The translations under genes were made by a program, and so were the position numbers. A stretch of 64,000 bases of DNA, from positions 1 to 64,000 of the forward strand of contig NZ_QBKR01000020.1 of NCBI RefSeq assembly GCF_003054245.1. Direction: 5' to 3'. Shown one piece after another: positions 35,439 to 43,134 of the stretch (its first letter is position 1; each line of letters begins with the position of its first letter). Source of the DNA: Melghirimyces profundicolus. Lineage in GTDB: Bacteria > Bacillota > Bacilli > Thermoactinomycetales > DSM-45169. The notes under the pieces are model-generated. The model saw only the letters and a list, made by a program, of their open reading frames with translations. It made no database searches and was not told the origin of the DNA.

Positions 35439-36914
35439 TTGGGCAAGATTACGGTGGTCGGACTGGGATACGGCGACGAGGACAGCCTTCCGCTGGGGGT
35501 TTACCGCTTGCTGACCGGGGCCGGGGAACTGTGGCTGCGGACGGAAAAGCACCCCGTCGTCGACTGGTTAAGCGTTGAGGGAGTCCGCTTCCGTTCCTTC
35601 GATTCGGTTTACGAAAAACAAGCGGATTTCCCCTCGGTGTATCGGGAGATTGCGGACCGACTCTTGAATCGGGCGGAAGAGGGGCATCATCCGGTTTACG
35701 CGGTTCCCGGACACCCGATGGTGGCGGAGGCCACGGTGGCCCTCCTTCTGAGAGAGGGCAAAGAGCGGGGGATCCCCGTGGAAGTGAAAGGGGGAGCCAG
35801 TTTCCTGGATCCGGTTTTTGCCCGGCTCGGGGTGGATCCCGCCGATGGATTTCTCCTCCTGGACGGCACGGATTTGAACGCGGATGATCTGAACCCGCGG
35901 CTTCACCAGTTGATTATCCAAGTGTATGACCGGATGAGGGCCTCCGAAGTGAAACTGACATTGATGGAATTCTACCCTGACGATTATCCGGTTACCGTGG
36001 TGACGGCGGCGGGAGTGGCCGCGGAGGAAGTCGTGACCCGGGTTCCTCTCTATGAACTGGACCGGGAAGAGCGATTCGGAAACCTGAGTACGGTTTATAT
36101 CCCCCCGACTGCATCGGAACAGGTGCTTCATCGGCAATTTGAGACCCTTACCGGGATCATCGCCAGACTCCGGGCTCCCGATGGGTGTCCCTGGGACCGG
36201 AAGCAAACCCATGAAAGCCTCCGTCCTTATCTTTTGGAAGAGGCCTATGAGTTTCTGGAGGCCGTCGCCGCGGAAGACGGGGAAGCCATGGCGGATGAGC
36301 TGGGCGACGTTTTGCTCCAAATTCTCCTGCACGCCCAGATCGCTTCCGAGACGGGAGAATTCGATATCCGGGACGTGGTGAAGAACCTCTCCGACAAAAT
36401 GGTTCGCCGCCATCCCCATGTTTTCGGGGGGGAATCAGCGAAAAATGCGGCTGAAGTAAAGGAAAAGTGGGAACAGATTAAACAGCGGGAGCGGTCAGGG
36501 GCCAATCGGGAAGGGTCCGTGTTGGAAGGAATCCCGACAGAATTTCCAGCCCTCCTCCGGGCGACGAAATTGCAGAAAAAGGCGGCCAAAGTCGGCTTCC
36601 ATTGGGATCGGCCGGAAGAAATCCGCGACAAACTGGAGGAAGAGCTGGAAGAAATCTTGTCGGCTTCCCCGGAAGAACGGGAAGAGGAAGTGGGGGATCT
36701 CTTTTTCACCGCTGTTGCACTCTCCCTGTATTTCGGAACCGATCCGGAACAAGCCCTGTTGGCGGCCTGTCGTAAGTTTGTCCGGCGGTTTCGCCGAGTG
36801 GAGGAAGAGGCCCGGAAGACGGGACGCCCCGTGGACTCCTTTTCTCTGGAAGAGTTGGATGACTGGTGGAACCGGGCCAAACGGGAAGAACGGAGGGAAA
36901 AAGGGAAACCGTAA
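35439..36914 (+). CDS. mazG: nucleoside triphosphate pyrophosphohydrolase MazG with N-terminal methylase-like domain (YabN)
   Basis: A 491-residue fusion typical of Firmicutes. The N-terminal 220 residues form a tetrapyrrole-methylase-like domain (KITVVGLGYGDEDSL, AVPGHPMVAE). The C-terminal part is MazG, with EEAYEFLEAV and DELGDVLLQ carrying the metal-binding Glu/Asp set, repeated in a second MazG half. MazG hydrolyses NTPs to NMP and PPi as house-cleaning. Start is TTG after AAGGGGGC. It follows the flippase by 16 nt. Confidence 0.95.
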   Translation: MGKITVVGLGYGDEDSLPLGVYRLLTGAGELWLRTEKHPVVDWLSVEGVRFRSFDSVYEKQADFPSVYREIADRLLNRAEEGHHPVYAVPGHPMVAEATVALLLREGKERGIPVEVKGGASFLDPVFARLGVDPADGFLLLDGTDLNADDLNPRLHQLIIQVYDRMRASEVKLTLMEFYPDDYPVTVVTAAGVAAEEVVTRVPLYELDREERFGNLSTVYIPPTASEQVLHRQFETLTGIIARLRAPDGCPWDRKQTHESLRPYLLEEAYEFLEAVAAEDGEAMADELGDVLLQILLHAQIASETGEFDIRDVVKNLSDKMVRRHPHVFGGESAKNAAEVKEKWEQIKQRERSGANREGSVLEGIPTEFPALLRATKLQKKAAKVGFHWDRPEEIRDKLEEELEEILSASPEEREEEVGDLFFTAVALSLYFGTDPEQALLAACRKFVRRFRRVEEEARKTGRPVDSFSLEELDDWWNRAKREERREKGKP

Positions 36915-36997
36915 AAGGAAAGATCGGATCCGGAGGAGGATTTTTCCCTTTTACCCAGAAAGTATACCCACAACCGTTTGAGAAGGAGGAATGGGTG

Positions 36998-37270
36998 ATG
37001 AATAAGAATGATCTGATCAACAACATCGCCAAGAAGAGCGGGATGACCAAAAAAGACGTGGAAACGGTGGTCAACGGTTTCCTCGATGAAGTCACGCATG
37101 CCCTGGAAACGGGGGAAAAAGTGCAACTGATCGGTTTCGGCACCTTTGAAACCCGCAAACGTTCCAGCCGCAGCGGTCGCAATCCGCAAACCGGCGCCGC
37201 CATCAAAATCCCCGAATCGACGATCCCCGCTTTTAAAGCCGGGAGCAAGCTGAAGGATGCTGTTAAATAA
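36998..37270 (+). CDS. hup: DNA-binding protein HU
   Basis: HU is the major nucleoid-bending protein. The 90-residue product is canonical: NKNDLINNIAKKSGMTKKD at the N-terminus, IGFGTFE, then the DNA-binding arm with RSGRNPQTG and IPAFKAG. Start is ATG, with GAAGGAGG eight bases upstream. It sits between mazG and rqcP, only three bases before the latter. Confidence 0.97.
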   Translation: MNKNDLINNIAKKSGMTKKDVETVVNGFLDEVTHALETGEKVQLIGFGTFETRKRSSRSGRNPQTGAAIKIPESTIPAFKAGSKLKDAVK

Positions 37271-37273
37271 CCC

Positions 37274-37552
37274 ATGCGTTTAGATAAATTTCTGAAATCC
37301 TCCCGGCTGGTCAAACGACGCACCCTGGCCAAGGAAGTGTGTGATCAGGGAAGGGTGGAGATCAACGGCCGTCCGGCAAAAGCCGGCACGGCCGTGGCGG
37401 TGGGGGACGAGGTTGCGGTCCGCTTCGGCAATCGCACTCTCCGCGTCCGGGTGGAATCCTTAAAAGAAACCACCCGGAAATCCGAGGCGGGAGAATTGTA
37501 CACGGTGCTGGAACAAACATCGAAGGTTCGAACCGATGAGACCGGTTCCTGA
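37274..37552 (+). CDS. rqcP: S4-domain protein RqcP (Hsp15-like)
   Basis: RqcP (YabO) joins RqcH on stalled 50S subunits and supports the alanine tailing used in ribosome quality control. The 92-residue protein is essentially one S4 RNA-binding domain: MRLDKFLKSSRLVKRRT, VCDQGRVEINGRPAKAG and GDEVAVRFG. It is tightly coupled to HU upstream and is followed by yabP, as in B. subtilis. Confidence 0.93.
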   Translation: MRLDKFLKSSRLVKRRTLAKEVCDQGRVEINGRPAKAGTAVAVGDEVAVRFGNRTLRVRVESLKETTRKSEAGELYTVLEQTSKVRTDETGS

Positions 37553-37615
37553 ACGGTAGAACCCGCGGTTCTAATCCTTGTCCTCCGTCATATCATGTAC
37601 CAAAAAGGGGGGTAC

Positions 37616-37918
37616 ATGCCGATGGCGGAGGAGTTGTATCTTTCCGGAACGGTGAAGCACGAAGTGACCATGGTTGGCCGGAACACCCTGGACATCACCG
37701 GGGTGCTCGGTGTGGAAAGCTTCGACAGTGAGGAGTTCCTGCTGCAGACCGAATGCGGTTATCTGGGGGTTCGGGGGACCAACCTTCATATCCAAACCCT
37801 GGACCTGGAACAGGGAAGGGTGGCGATTGAAGGGGAGTTTTACGAAATGAGCTACTTGGACGACGGCCCTTCCCGGGCCGGGAAAACCAAGGGCCTGATC
37901 GGCAGGTTGTTCCGGTGA
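37616..37918 (+). CDS. yabP: sporulation protein YabP
   Basis: YabP is a small sporulation protein of the YabP/YqfC family, expressed in the mother cell in B. subtilis and needed for normal spore formation. The 100-residue product contains GRNTLDITGVLGVESFDSEE and EFLLQTECGYLGVRG, both family signatures. Either ATG 37616 or ATG 37622 may start it; AAAGGGGGG precedes both. A CATATCAT near 37591 resembles a sigma-E -10, but no matching -35 was found. It overlaps yabQ by four bases. Confidence 0.92.
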   Translation: MPMAEELYLSGTVKHEVTMVGRNTLDITGVLGVESFDSEEFLLQTECGYLGVRGTNLHIQTLDLEQGRVAIEGEFYEMSYLDDGPSRAGKTKGLIGRLFR

Positions 37919-38505
37919 CGCTTCATACCCAGTGGGTCACCATGGGCCTGATGCTGGGCTCAGGCTGCTTGATGGGCATGATGTTGGACCTGTACCGGGT
38001 GCTGTCCGGGCGGTTCCGGTTCAAGGGATGGGCGATCTCCCTGGTGGACCTCCTTTATTGGACGGTGGCGGCGGGACTTGTTTTTTCTCTTTTAATGTGG
38101 AGCAATTGGGGAGAGTTGCGCTTTTACATTTTCATCGCGATTCTGGCAGGATGGATGACCTATCACACCTGGTTCAGCCGCGCGGTCAGCCGCGGGATGG
38201 AATGGGGAGTGGACACCCTTGGACGGATTTTCCGTTTTTGCGTACGGATGTTCCGAATGCTGGTTTGGATTCCTTTGAGGGGACTTTGGACGCTGGTGGT
38301 CCGGATCCTCGGCTGGATCCTTCGCATCCTCCGCATGTTCCTCTCCATCCCCGTCCGGCTGATCCTCGCCCCTCTGGGCCGATGGCTCCAACCCTGTGGT
38401 TTGCGTCTCAAACAGCGATACGCTCCCGTGTTTCGGCCCGTGTTTCGGATGGTGAGAGCCCTCCGCCGGTGGTTTTCGGGCAAGGGGGATGGCGGGGACG
38501 GGTGA
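37915..38505 (+). CDS. yabQ: sporulation membrane protein YabQ
   Basis: YabQ is a membrane protein required for spore cortex formation and is co-transcribed with yabP. The 196-residue product has about four membrane segments in the first 120 residues (GLMLGSGCLMGMMLDLYRVL at the start is diagnostic) and a long Arg-rich C-terminal half. The start is GTG, overlapping the yabP stop as GTGA. Confidence 0.9.
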   Translation: MTLHTQWVTMGLMLGSGCLMGMMLDLYRVLSGRFRFKGWAISLVDLLYWTVAAGLVFSLLMWSNWGELRFYIFIAILAGWMTYHTWFSRAVSRGMEWGVDTLGRIFRFCVRMFRMLVWIPLRGLWTLVVRILGWILRILRMFLSIPVRLILAPLGRWLQPCGLRLKQRYAPVFRPVFRMVRALRRWFSGKGDGGDG

Positions 38506-38562
38506 GGCAGGGTTATCCGTTTTTTTCCGGAATCGCGTAAGACAGAAAAAAGGATGATGGGA

Positions 38563-38940
38563 ATGGTGAACAGAGGGTCAACGGAAAACATCGTCTCCTT
38601 CCGTCCGTCCCAACCGTCCCAAACGGGTCGAGAGATTTCGAAGGTCCGCCGCCCCCTGGCTCCCAACGTCCGCCGCCGGCGTTGGGTCTGGCTGATCGTG
38701 ATGGTGCTCTTCTTCCTCTGGAGCGGAACCCAGCTGGTCGTCCAGGCGGGGGAGCTTGAATCCCGGAAAGCGGCGTTGGCGGCAGAGAAGGAGAAGCTGG
38801 TGCAACTCAAGGAGGAGAACCGGGATCTGAAAAAAGATATCGATCGGTTGCAGAACGAGGAGTACCTCTACGAGTTGGCGAGAAAGATGGGTTACAAGAA
38901 GCCGGGTGAGGAAATCCTCGATCTGAACGGGTTTGAATAA
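38563..38940 (+). CDS. divIC: cell division protein DivIC (FtsB/FtsL family)
   Basis: DivIC is a bitopic divisome protein that works with FtsL and DivIB at the septum. The 125-residue product has a basic cytoplasmic N-terminus, a single membrane segment (about residues 43-60), and an external coiled coil (about 63-100, LAAEKEKLVQLKEEN). The C-terminal YELARKMGYKKPGEEI is typical. Start may be ATG 38554 or 38563; the second has better spacing from AAAAGG. Confidence 0.94.
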   Translation: MVNRGSTENIVSFRPSQPSQTGREISKVRRPLAPNVRRRRWVWLIVMVLFFLWSGTQLVVQAGELESRKAALAAEKEKLVQLKEENRDLKKDIDRLQNEEYLYELARKMGYKKPGEEILDLNGFE

Positions 38941-38943
38941 GGT

Positions 38944-38984
38944 ACAAGCCGTTCGCTCCACAGGGAGCGAACGGCTTGTTTTTG
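38944..38984. terminator. bidirectional terminator between divIC and ktrB
   Basis: A 16-bp perfect stem, ACAAGCCGTTCGCTCC (38944-38959) with GGAGCGAACGGCTTGT (38964-38979), is flanked by T and A tracts and serves the two convergent genes. Confidence 0.95.
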
Positions 38985-40322
38985 TCACCCGATGATGACG
39001 CGTTCCCGGGGATAATGGTAGGTCTCCGGTGGTGTTTGTCGTCGCAGGAGAAACAACAGAACCAGGATTCCGATCCGTCCCATGAACATCAGCACCATGA
39101 TGCTGATTTTACCCGCTGCGGTCAGTTCGGGTGTGATTCCCATCGACAGGCCACAGGTTCCAAAGGCGGAAGAAACCTCAAACATGACTTCCATCAGCGT
39201 GTGCTGCGGCTGTTCCACGGATACCAGGAAAACGGAAACAGCCAGCAGCAGTACACCTGTGGAAAACACGACCGAGGCTTTGCGGACGTCTTCATCCAGC
39301 AACTCCCGGCGAAACACCCGGATATAGCGTTGACCGCGGGCGTAGTTGTAGACAGCCAGGGCGACCACGGCGAGGGTGGTGGTCCTAATCCCGCCTCCCA
39401 CGCTGGAAGGACTGGCTCCGATAAACATGAGAAAAGACAAAAAGAGTTGGGAAGGGGTCGTGTACTCGTTGATGTCCATCGTGGCGAGTCCGCCGCTTCT
39501 TGCGGTGACGGAATTAAACAGGGAATAAAAGAACGAACGGTGCCAGCTCTGGTCCGCATAAAAGTGCGGGGTTTCCAGTAACCACAGCACTCCCGTACCA
39601 AGAATCAGCAGAACGAAGTAGGTGGTGACCGTGATTTTGGTGAAGAGGGAAAACCGAAAGTTCCGGCGATTCCCGCTCAGAAACCACTCTTTCAATTCCA
39701 TCAACACGGGAAAGCCGATTCCCCCTGCCACCATCAGGGCGATGTTCACCGACTGGACAATATAATCTTCGGAAAAGCCGATGAGGGAATTGCCGAAGAT
39801 GTCAAATCCCGCGTTGGTGAAAGCCGATATGGAGCTGAATATTCCATACAGAAACGCGTTTTTTCCATAGGGATAAGAAAAATAGAAATAGGTTCCCAGG
39901 ATCAGGGCACCCACCGCCTCTATGGCGAGGGAAAGAACCAGGAGATCCCGCATCAGCCGAACAAGACCCGACAGGTCGGAACGGTTTTGGTCCAGCATGA
40001 TCATCTGTCGGCGCTGGATGCCGATCCGCTGACCCGTGGCCATCCACAGGAACGTGCTCAGGGTCATGAAGCCGATCCCGCCGAACTGGTTCATGACCAT
40101 CAATAAGAAGACACCGACGGGGCTGAAGGTTTCCGCGGTGTTGACCACCGTCAGTCCCGTGACGCTGATGGCACTCACAGCAGTGAACAATGCATCCAGA
40201 AAGTCGACGTCCACTCCGGGTTTGTGGGAGAAAGGGAGGTATAAAAGAATACTGGAGACGGCGGCGGCCGAAAGATAAATAAAAAACAGCAACTGGGCCG
40301 GAGACACTTTTTTCAACTTCAT
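38985..40322 (-). CDS. ktrB: Trk/Ktr-type potassium uptake membrane subunit
   Basis: KtrB is the potassium- (and sodium-) conducting dimeric channel of the Ktr uptake system. The 445-residue membrane protein has four filter segments: ISVTGLTVV, SAFTNAGFD, TARSGGLATMD and SAFGTCGLSM, each before a transmembrane helix, plus a C-terminal FMGRIGIL. No ktrA (the cytoplasmic RCK gating ring) is adjacent, so it must be encoded elsewhere. The ATG at 40322 follows AAAGGA; a start seven codons upstream has no such site. This gene is not at this place in B. subtilis. Confidence 0.93.
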   Translation of the reverse strand: MKLKKVSPAQLLFFIYLSAAAVSSILLYLPFSHKPGVDVDFLDALFTAVSAISVTGLTVVNTAETFSPVGVFLLMVMNQFGGIGFMTLSTFLWMATGQRIGIQRRQMIMLDQNRSDLSGLVRLMRDLLVLSLAIEAVGALILGTYFYFSYPYGKNAFLYGIFSSISAFTNAGFDIFGNSLIGFSEDYIVQSVNIALMVAGGIGFPVLMELKEWFLSGNRRNFRFSLFTKITVTTYFVLLILGTGVLWLLETPHFYADQSWHRSFFYSLFNSVTARSGGLATMDINEYTTPSQLFLSFLMFIGASPSSVGGGIRTTTLAVVALAVYNYARGQRYIRVFRRELLDEDVRKASVVFSTGVLLLAVSVFLVSVEQPQHTLMEVMFEVSSAFGTCGLSMGITPELTAAGKISIMVLMFMGRIGILVLLFLLRRQTPPETYHYPRERVIIG

Positions 40323-40513
40323 GGTCGTGGGTCCTTTCACCAACAGTTACTGTCCATTTTATTACATGGGGTGCGGATTTCAAACAAAGAAAGGATTTCC
40401 GGCAGTAAAGGAGAAATTGGAAAAGGAATCCTGTTCAGCGGGAGCCGATATACGCGGGAATCCACGGTGGAAAAAGAAACGGATCATGCCAAGCTCCCGA
40501 AAGAAAGGAGAGA

Positions 40514-41785
40514 ATGGAACCAATGGTTTGGAAGCGGACGGTGGGGATCGCGATGGCGGTGCTTTTGATGTTGGGTCTCATCGGGTTTTCAGGTGTGGAT
40601 GGCAGGAACGGCGACGGGGGAGGGAAAGTCAAGACCGGTCTGGAAGTTCTGCTCGAGGATTCGGAGCGCCTTTCGGGGAAGAAAGTGGGCCTGATCACCA
40701 ACCCGACCGGAATGACGTCTGACTACCGACACGGATTGGATGCGATGCTGGATTCCGGCATCGAGGTGGTGAAGGTGTACGGCCCCGAACACGGGGTGCG
40801 GGGAACGGAACAGGCGGGGGATACCCCGGGATCGTACGAGGATCCCCGGACGGGGCTTCCTTTCATCAATCTCTACGGAAAAAAACCGGAAGAGATGGTT
40901 CCCCTGTTTGACGGGGTGGACGTGCTGGTTTTTGACATTCAGGATGTGGGCACCCGTTTTTATACCTATATATATACGATGGCCTACACCATGGAAGCGG
41001 CTGCCCAGGCCGACAAGGAATTCATCGTCCTGGATCGTCCCAATCCCATCGGGGGAACGAAGGTGGAAGGACCGGTCCTGGACCCGGAATACGCCTCCTT
41101 CGTGGGGCTGTTCCCCATCCCGCAGCGCCACGGGATGACGGTGGGGGAACTGGCCCGAATGTTTAACGAAGAATTCCTCGGGAACCAGGCGGATCTGGAA
41201 GTGATTCCCATGAAGGGGTGGAAGCGGACGGACCGATTCCGGGATACGAAACTTCCCTGGGTGCTTCCTTCCCCGAACATGCCGACCCCGGAAACCGCTC
41301 TGGTCTATCCCGGAACAGGCATGATCGAGGGAACCAACCTTTCCGAAGGAAGGGGGACCACCCGGCCCTTTGAATTGCTGGGGGCTCCCTACATCAAAGG
41401 ATGGGAGTTGGCGGAGGCCCTCAACAAAGCGGACCTTCCGGGAGTCTCCTTTCGGGAAGCCTACTTCACCCCGACCTTTTCCAAATATCAGGGTGAAGCC
41501 GTCGGAGGGGTTCAGGTCCATGTGGAAGATCCGGAACAGTTTTCACCGATCCTGACGGGGATCACCATCATTCAGGAAACAAAAAAGCTGTATCCCGACC
41601 AGTTCCAATGGAGGAAGAACGGCGATTCCCACTGGATTGACAAGCTGACCGGCTCCGACCGGATCCGCAAGCAGGTGGACGAAGGGGTTCCCGCGAAGAA
41701 AATCGCGAAAGGATGGAAAGAGGAGCTGGAGGAATTCAATGAACTTCGCTCCGAGTATCTGATGTATCCGCCCCACGGCCGATGA
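40514..41785 (+). CDS. namZ: exo-beta-N-acetylmuramidase NamZ (DUF1343)
   Basis: NamZ (YbbC) removes terminal MurNAc from peptidoglycan fragments during cell-wall recovery. The 423-residue protein has an N-terminal hydrophobic signal/anchor (about residues 8-26), then GKKVGLITNPTGMT, YGPEHGVRG, FDIQDVGTRFYTYIYTM, DRPNPIGG and the GTNLSEGRGTTRPFE motif, all DUF1343 signatures. It is predicted to be exported. A GlcNAc-type PTS at 6977 would be a sensible partner in muropeptide recycling, though the two loci are 32 kb apart. Confidence 0.92.
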   Translation: MEPMVWKRTVGIAMAVLLMLGLIGFSGVDGRNGDGGGKVKTGLEVLLEDSERLSGKKVGLITNPTGMTSDYRHGLDAMLDSGIEVVKVYGPEHGVRGTEQAGDTPGSYEDPRTGLPFINLYGKKPEEMVPLFDGVDVLVFDIQDVGTRFYTYIYTMAYTMEAAAQADKEFIVLDRPNPIGGTKVEGPVLDPEYASFVGLFPIPQRHGMTVGELARMFNEEFLGNQADLEVIPMKGWKRTDRFRDTKLPWVLPSPNMPTPETALVYPGTGMIEGTNLSEGRGTTRPFELLGAPYIKGWELAEALNKADLPGVSFREAYFTPTFSKYQGEAVGGVQVHVEDPEQFSPILTGITIIQETKKLYPDQFQWRKNGDSHWIDKLTGSDRIRKQVDEGVPAKKIAKGWKEELEEFNELRSEYLMYPPHGR

Positions 41786-41804
41786 ATCAATCCATAAAAA
41801 GACC

Positions 41805-41832
41805 TTGACACAGTCACGAATAGGTGTATAAT
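41805..41832 (+). promoter_or_regulatory. sigma-A promoter of the tRNA pair
   Basis: TTGACA (41805-41810) and TATAAT (41827-41832), both perfect, are 16 bp apart, and the -10 ends 15 bases before the initiator tRNA. Confidence 0.9.
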
Positions 41833-41847
41833 GATATTCGTGACTGG

Positions 41848-41923
<76 letters not shown>

Positions 41924-42002
41924 ATTAAACATACAAGGGTGAGGGGTTCGGGTACCAAAGGGAAGTCCTGATCGAAATTCGGATTCCTCCCCTTTCCCAC
42001 GT

Positions 42003-42079
42003 GGCGGCGTAGCTCAACTGGTTAGAGCGTACGGTTCATACCCGTGAGGTTGGGGGTTCGAGACCCTCCGCCGCTACCA
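42003..42079 (+). tRNA. elongator tRNA-Met (CAT)
   Basis: A 77-nt cloverleaf with encoded CCA, acceptor GGCGGCG/CGCCGCT and anticodon CAT at 42037-42039 in a TTCATAC loop. The sequence is close to B. subtilis elongator tRNA-Met. A lysidine-modified tRNA-Ile is less likely on sequence grounds. Confidence 0.93.
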
Positions 42080-42086
42080 GACGAGG

Positions 42087-42147
42087 AAGGCGAGGTGAGG
42101 CCCTTGACTGAAGAGGTTCGGTCAAGGCACTGATTCGCCTTTTTTTC
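42087..42147 (+). terminator. branched terminator after the tRNA genes
   Basis: Outer stem AAGGCGA (42087-42093) pairs with TCGCCTT (42135-42141), enclosing an inner CCTTGAC/GTCAAGG hairpin, and is followed by seven T. It ends the two-tRNA transcript. Confidence 0.85.
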
Positions 42148-42263
42148 TTTTTTCAAGGAGTCAAAGCGCGGCCGTTCCACGGTACTGACCGACGGTGCCT
42201 CGGGGAATCCTGAAAAAAGAATGCCGGGCCTTTGAGGCGGATTTGGGGTGTAGGAGTGGTATT

Positions 42264-42746
42264 GTGGATGTTACCATAAAAAAAATTAAATTCACCACCA
42301 TCAACAAGACGTACACGGAAAAAGTGCGGGACTGGCACAGTCGCCACTGTTTCGCGACCCAGTATCCCAACCCCGACGGCAAGCGTATATTTTTGACGTA
42401 CTACTTTGTGAAAAAAGGCTACACCATTTCCAAAGTGTTTCTCAGGAACGGAGAGTTTTTGTATTACTATTGTGACGTGATGGAAATGCGCCAGGTCGGC
42501 CGACTTCGCTATGTGATGGTGGACCTCCTGTTGGATCTGATCATCTATCCCGACGGGAATTACCACCTGATCGATGTGGACGAGTTTGCCACCGCCATCG
42601 AAAAGGGACAGCTGAAAACCAGGCAACAGGTCCACACTCTCCGCACCCTGGACAAGATGATCCGCTTGCAGACCAAACGCTCCTTTATCCCGAAATACCT
42701 GCACGAGGCCCGGATGTTCCCGCTGGATTCCCGACCCAAAAAATGA
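42264..42746 (+). CDS. DUF402 domain protein
   Basis: A 160-residue cytoplasmic protein of the DUF402 beta-barrel family, some members of which are nucleoside diphosphate phosphatases. Visible features are FLTYYFVKKGYTISKVFLRNG, YYYCDVMEM, and YVMVDLLLDLIIYPDGNYHLIDVDEF with the conserved acidic metal-type residues. The GTG at 42264 is chosen over an upstream frame because AGGAGTGG lies just before it and the upstream part overlaps the terminator. Its exact substrate is unknown. Confidence 0.85.
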   Translation: MDVTIKKIKFTTINKTYTEKVRDWHSRHCFATQYPNPDGKRIFLTYYFVKKGYTISKVFLRNGEFLYYYCDVMEMRQVGRLRYVMVDLLLDLIIYPDGNYHLIDVDEFATAIEKGQLKTRQQVHTLRTLDKMIRLQTKRSFIPKYLHEARMFPLDSRPKK

Positions 42747-42761
42747 ATGGCTCCTGATATG

Positions 42762-42797
42762 AGACCCGCCGGTCGATGAACCGGCGGTCTTTTTTTG
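42762..42797 (+). terminator. terminator after the DUF402 gene
   Basis: GACC(C)GCCGGT pairs with ACCGGCGGTC (42780-42789) with one bulged C, followed by a run of eight T. Confidence 0.9.
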
Positions 42798-43030
42798 TTC
42801 CTTCTCCGCGTCAAGGAAGGGTGGATATTCGGAAGTTTTGTCGGAAACCGTGTCCTTTTCCGTTTAATCGACACAGGGGGACAGGAAGAAGCCTCCTTGG
42901 CCCGACACGGGCAAGGGAACGTCGGTTCCCCTCCTCGGGATCCGAAAACCCCTTTTTTCTTACTAACGTTCCCCCTTCATTTTCCGGCCGAAAAAATGTC
43001 GGAAAATTTTTTTCGGTCTATCAGCCATTG
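42798..43030 (+). promoter_or_regulatory. spoIIE upstream region with Spo0A-box-like sites
   Basis: No gene is seen. TGTCGGA occurs at 42839-42845 and 42997-43003, and the inverted AATCGACA (TGTCGATT) at 42866-42873. Each is one mismatch from the 0A box TGTCGAA. The nearest is about 30 bases upstream of the -35-like element. This fits Spo0A~P activation of spoIIE but has not been tested. Confidence 0.5.
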
Positions 43031-43063
43031 TGACAAACTTTCCCGGGAGCTCCCCGATATAAT
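43031..43063 (+). promoter_or_regulatory. Spo0A-type sigma-A promoter of spoIIE
   Basis: A -35-like TGACAA (43031-43036) and a perfect TATAAT (43058-43063) are separated by 21 bp. Such long spacing is characteristic of Spo0A-activated sigma-A promoters such as spoIIE and spoIIG in B. subtilis. Confidence 0.7.
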
Positions 43064-43134
43064 GATCCCTACATCACGCCGGGACAAGCACGGCACGAAA
43101 AAGCTGACCGATCACAACGAGGGGTGGAATAATC

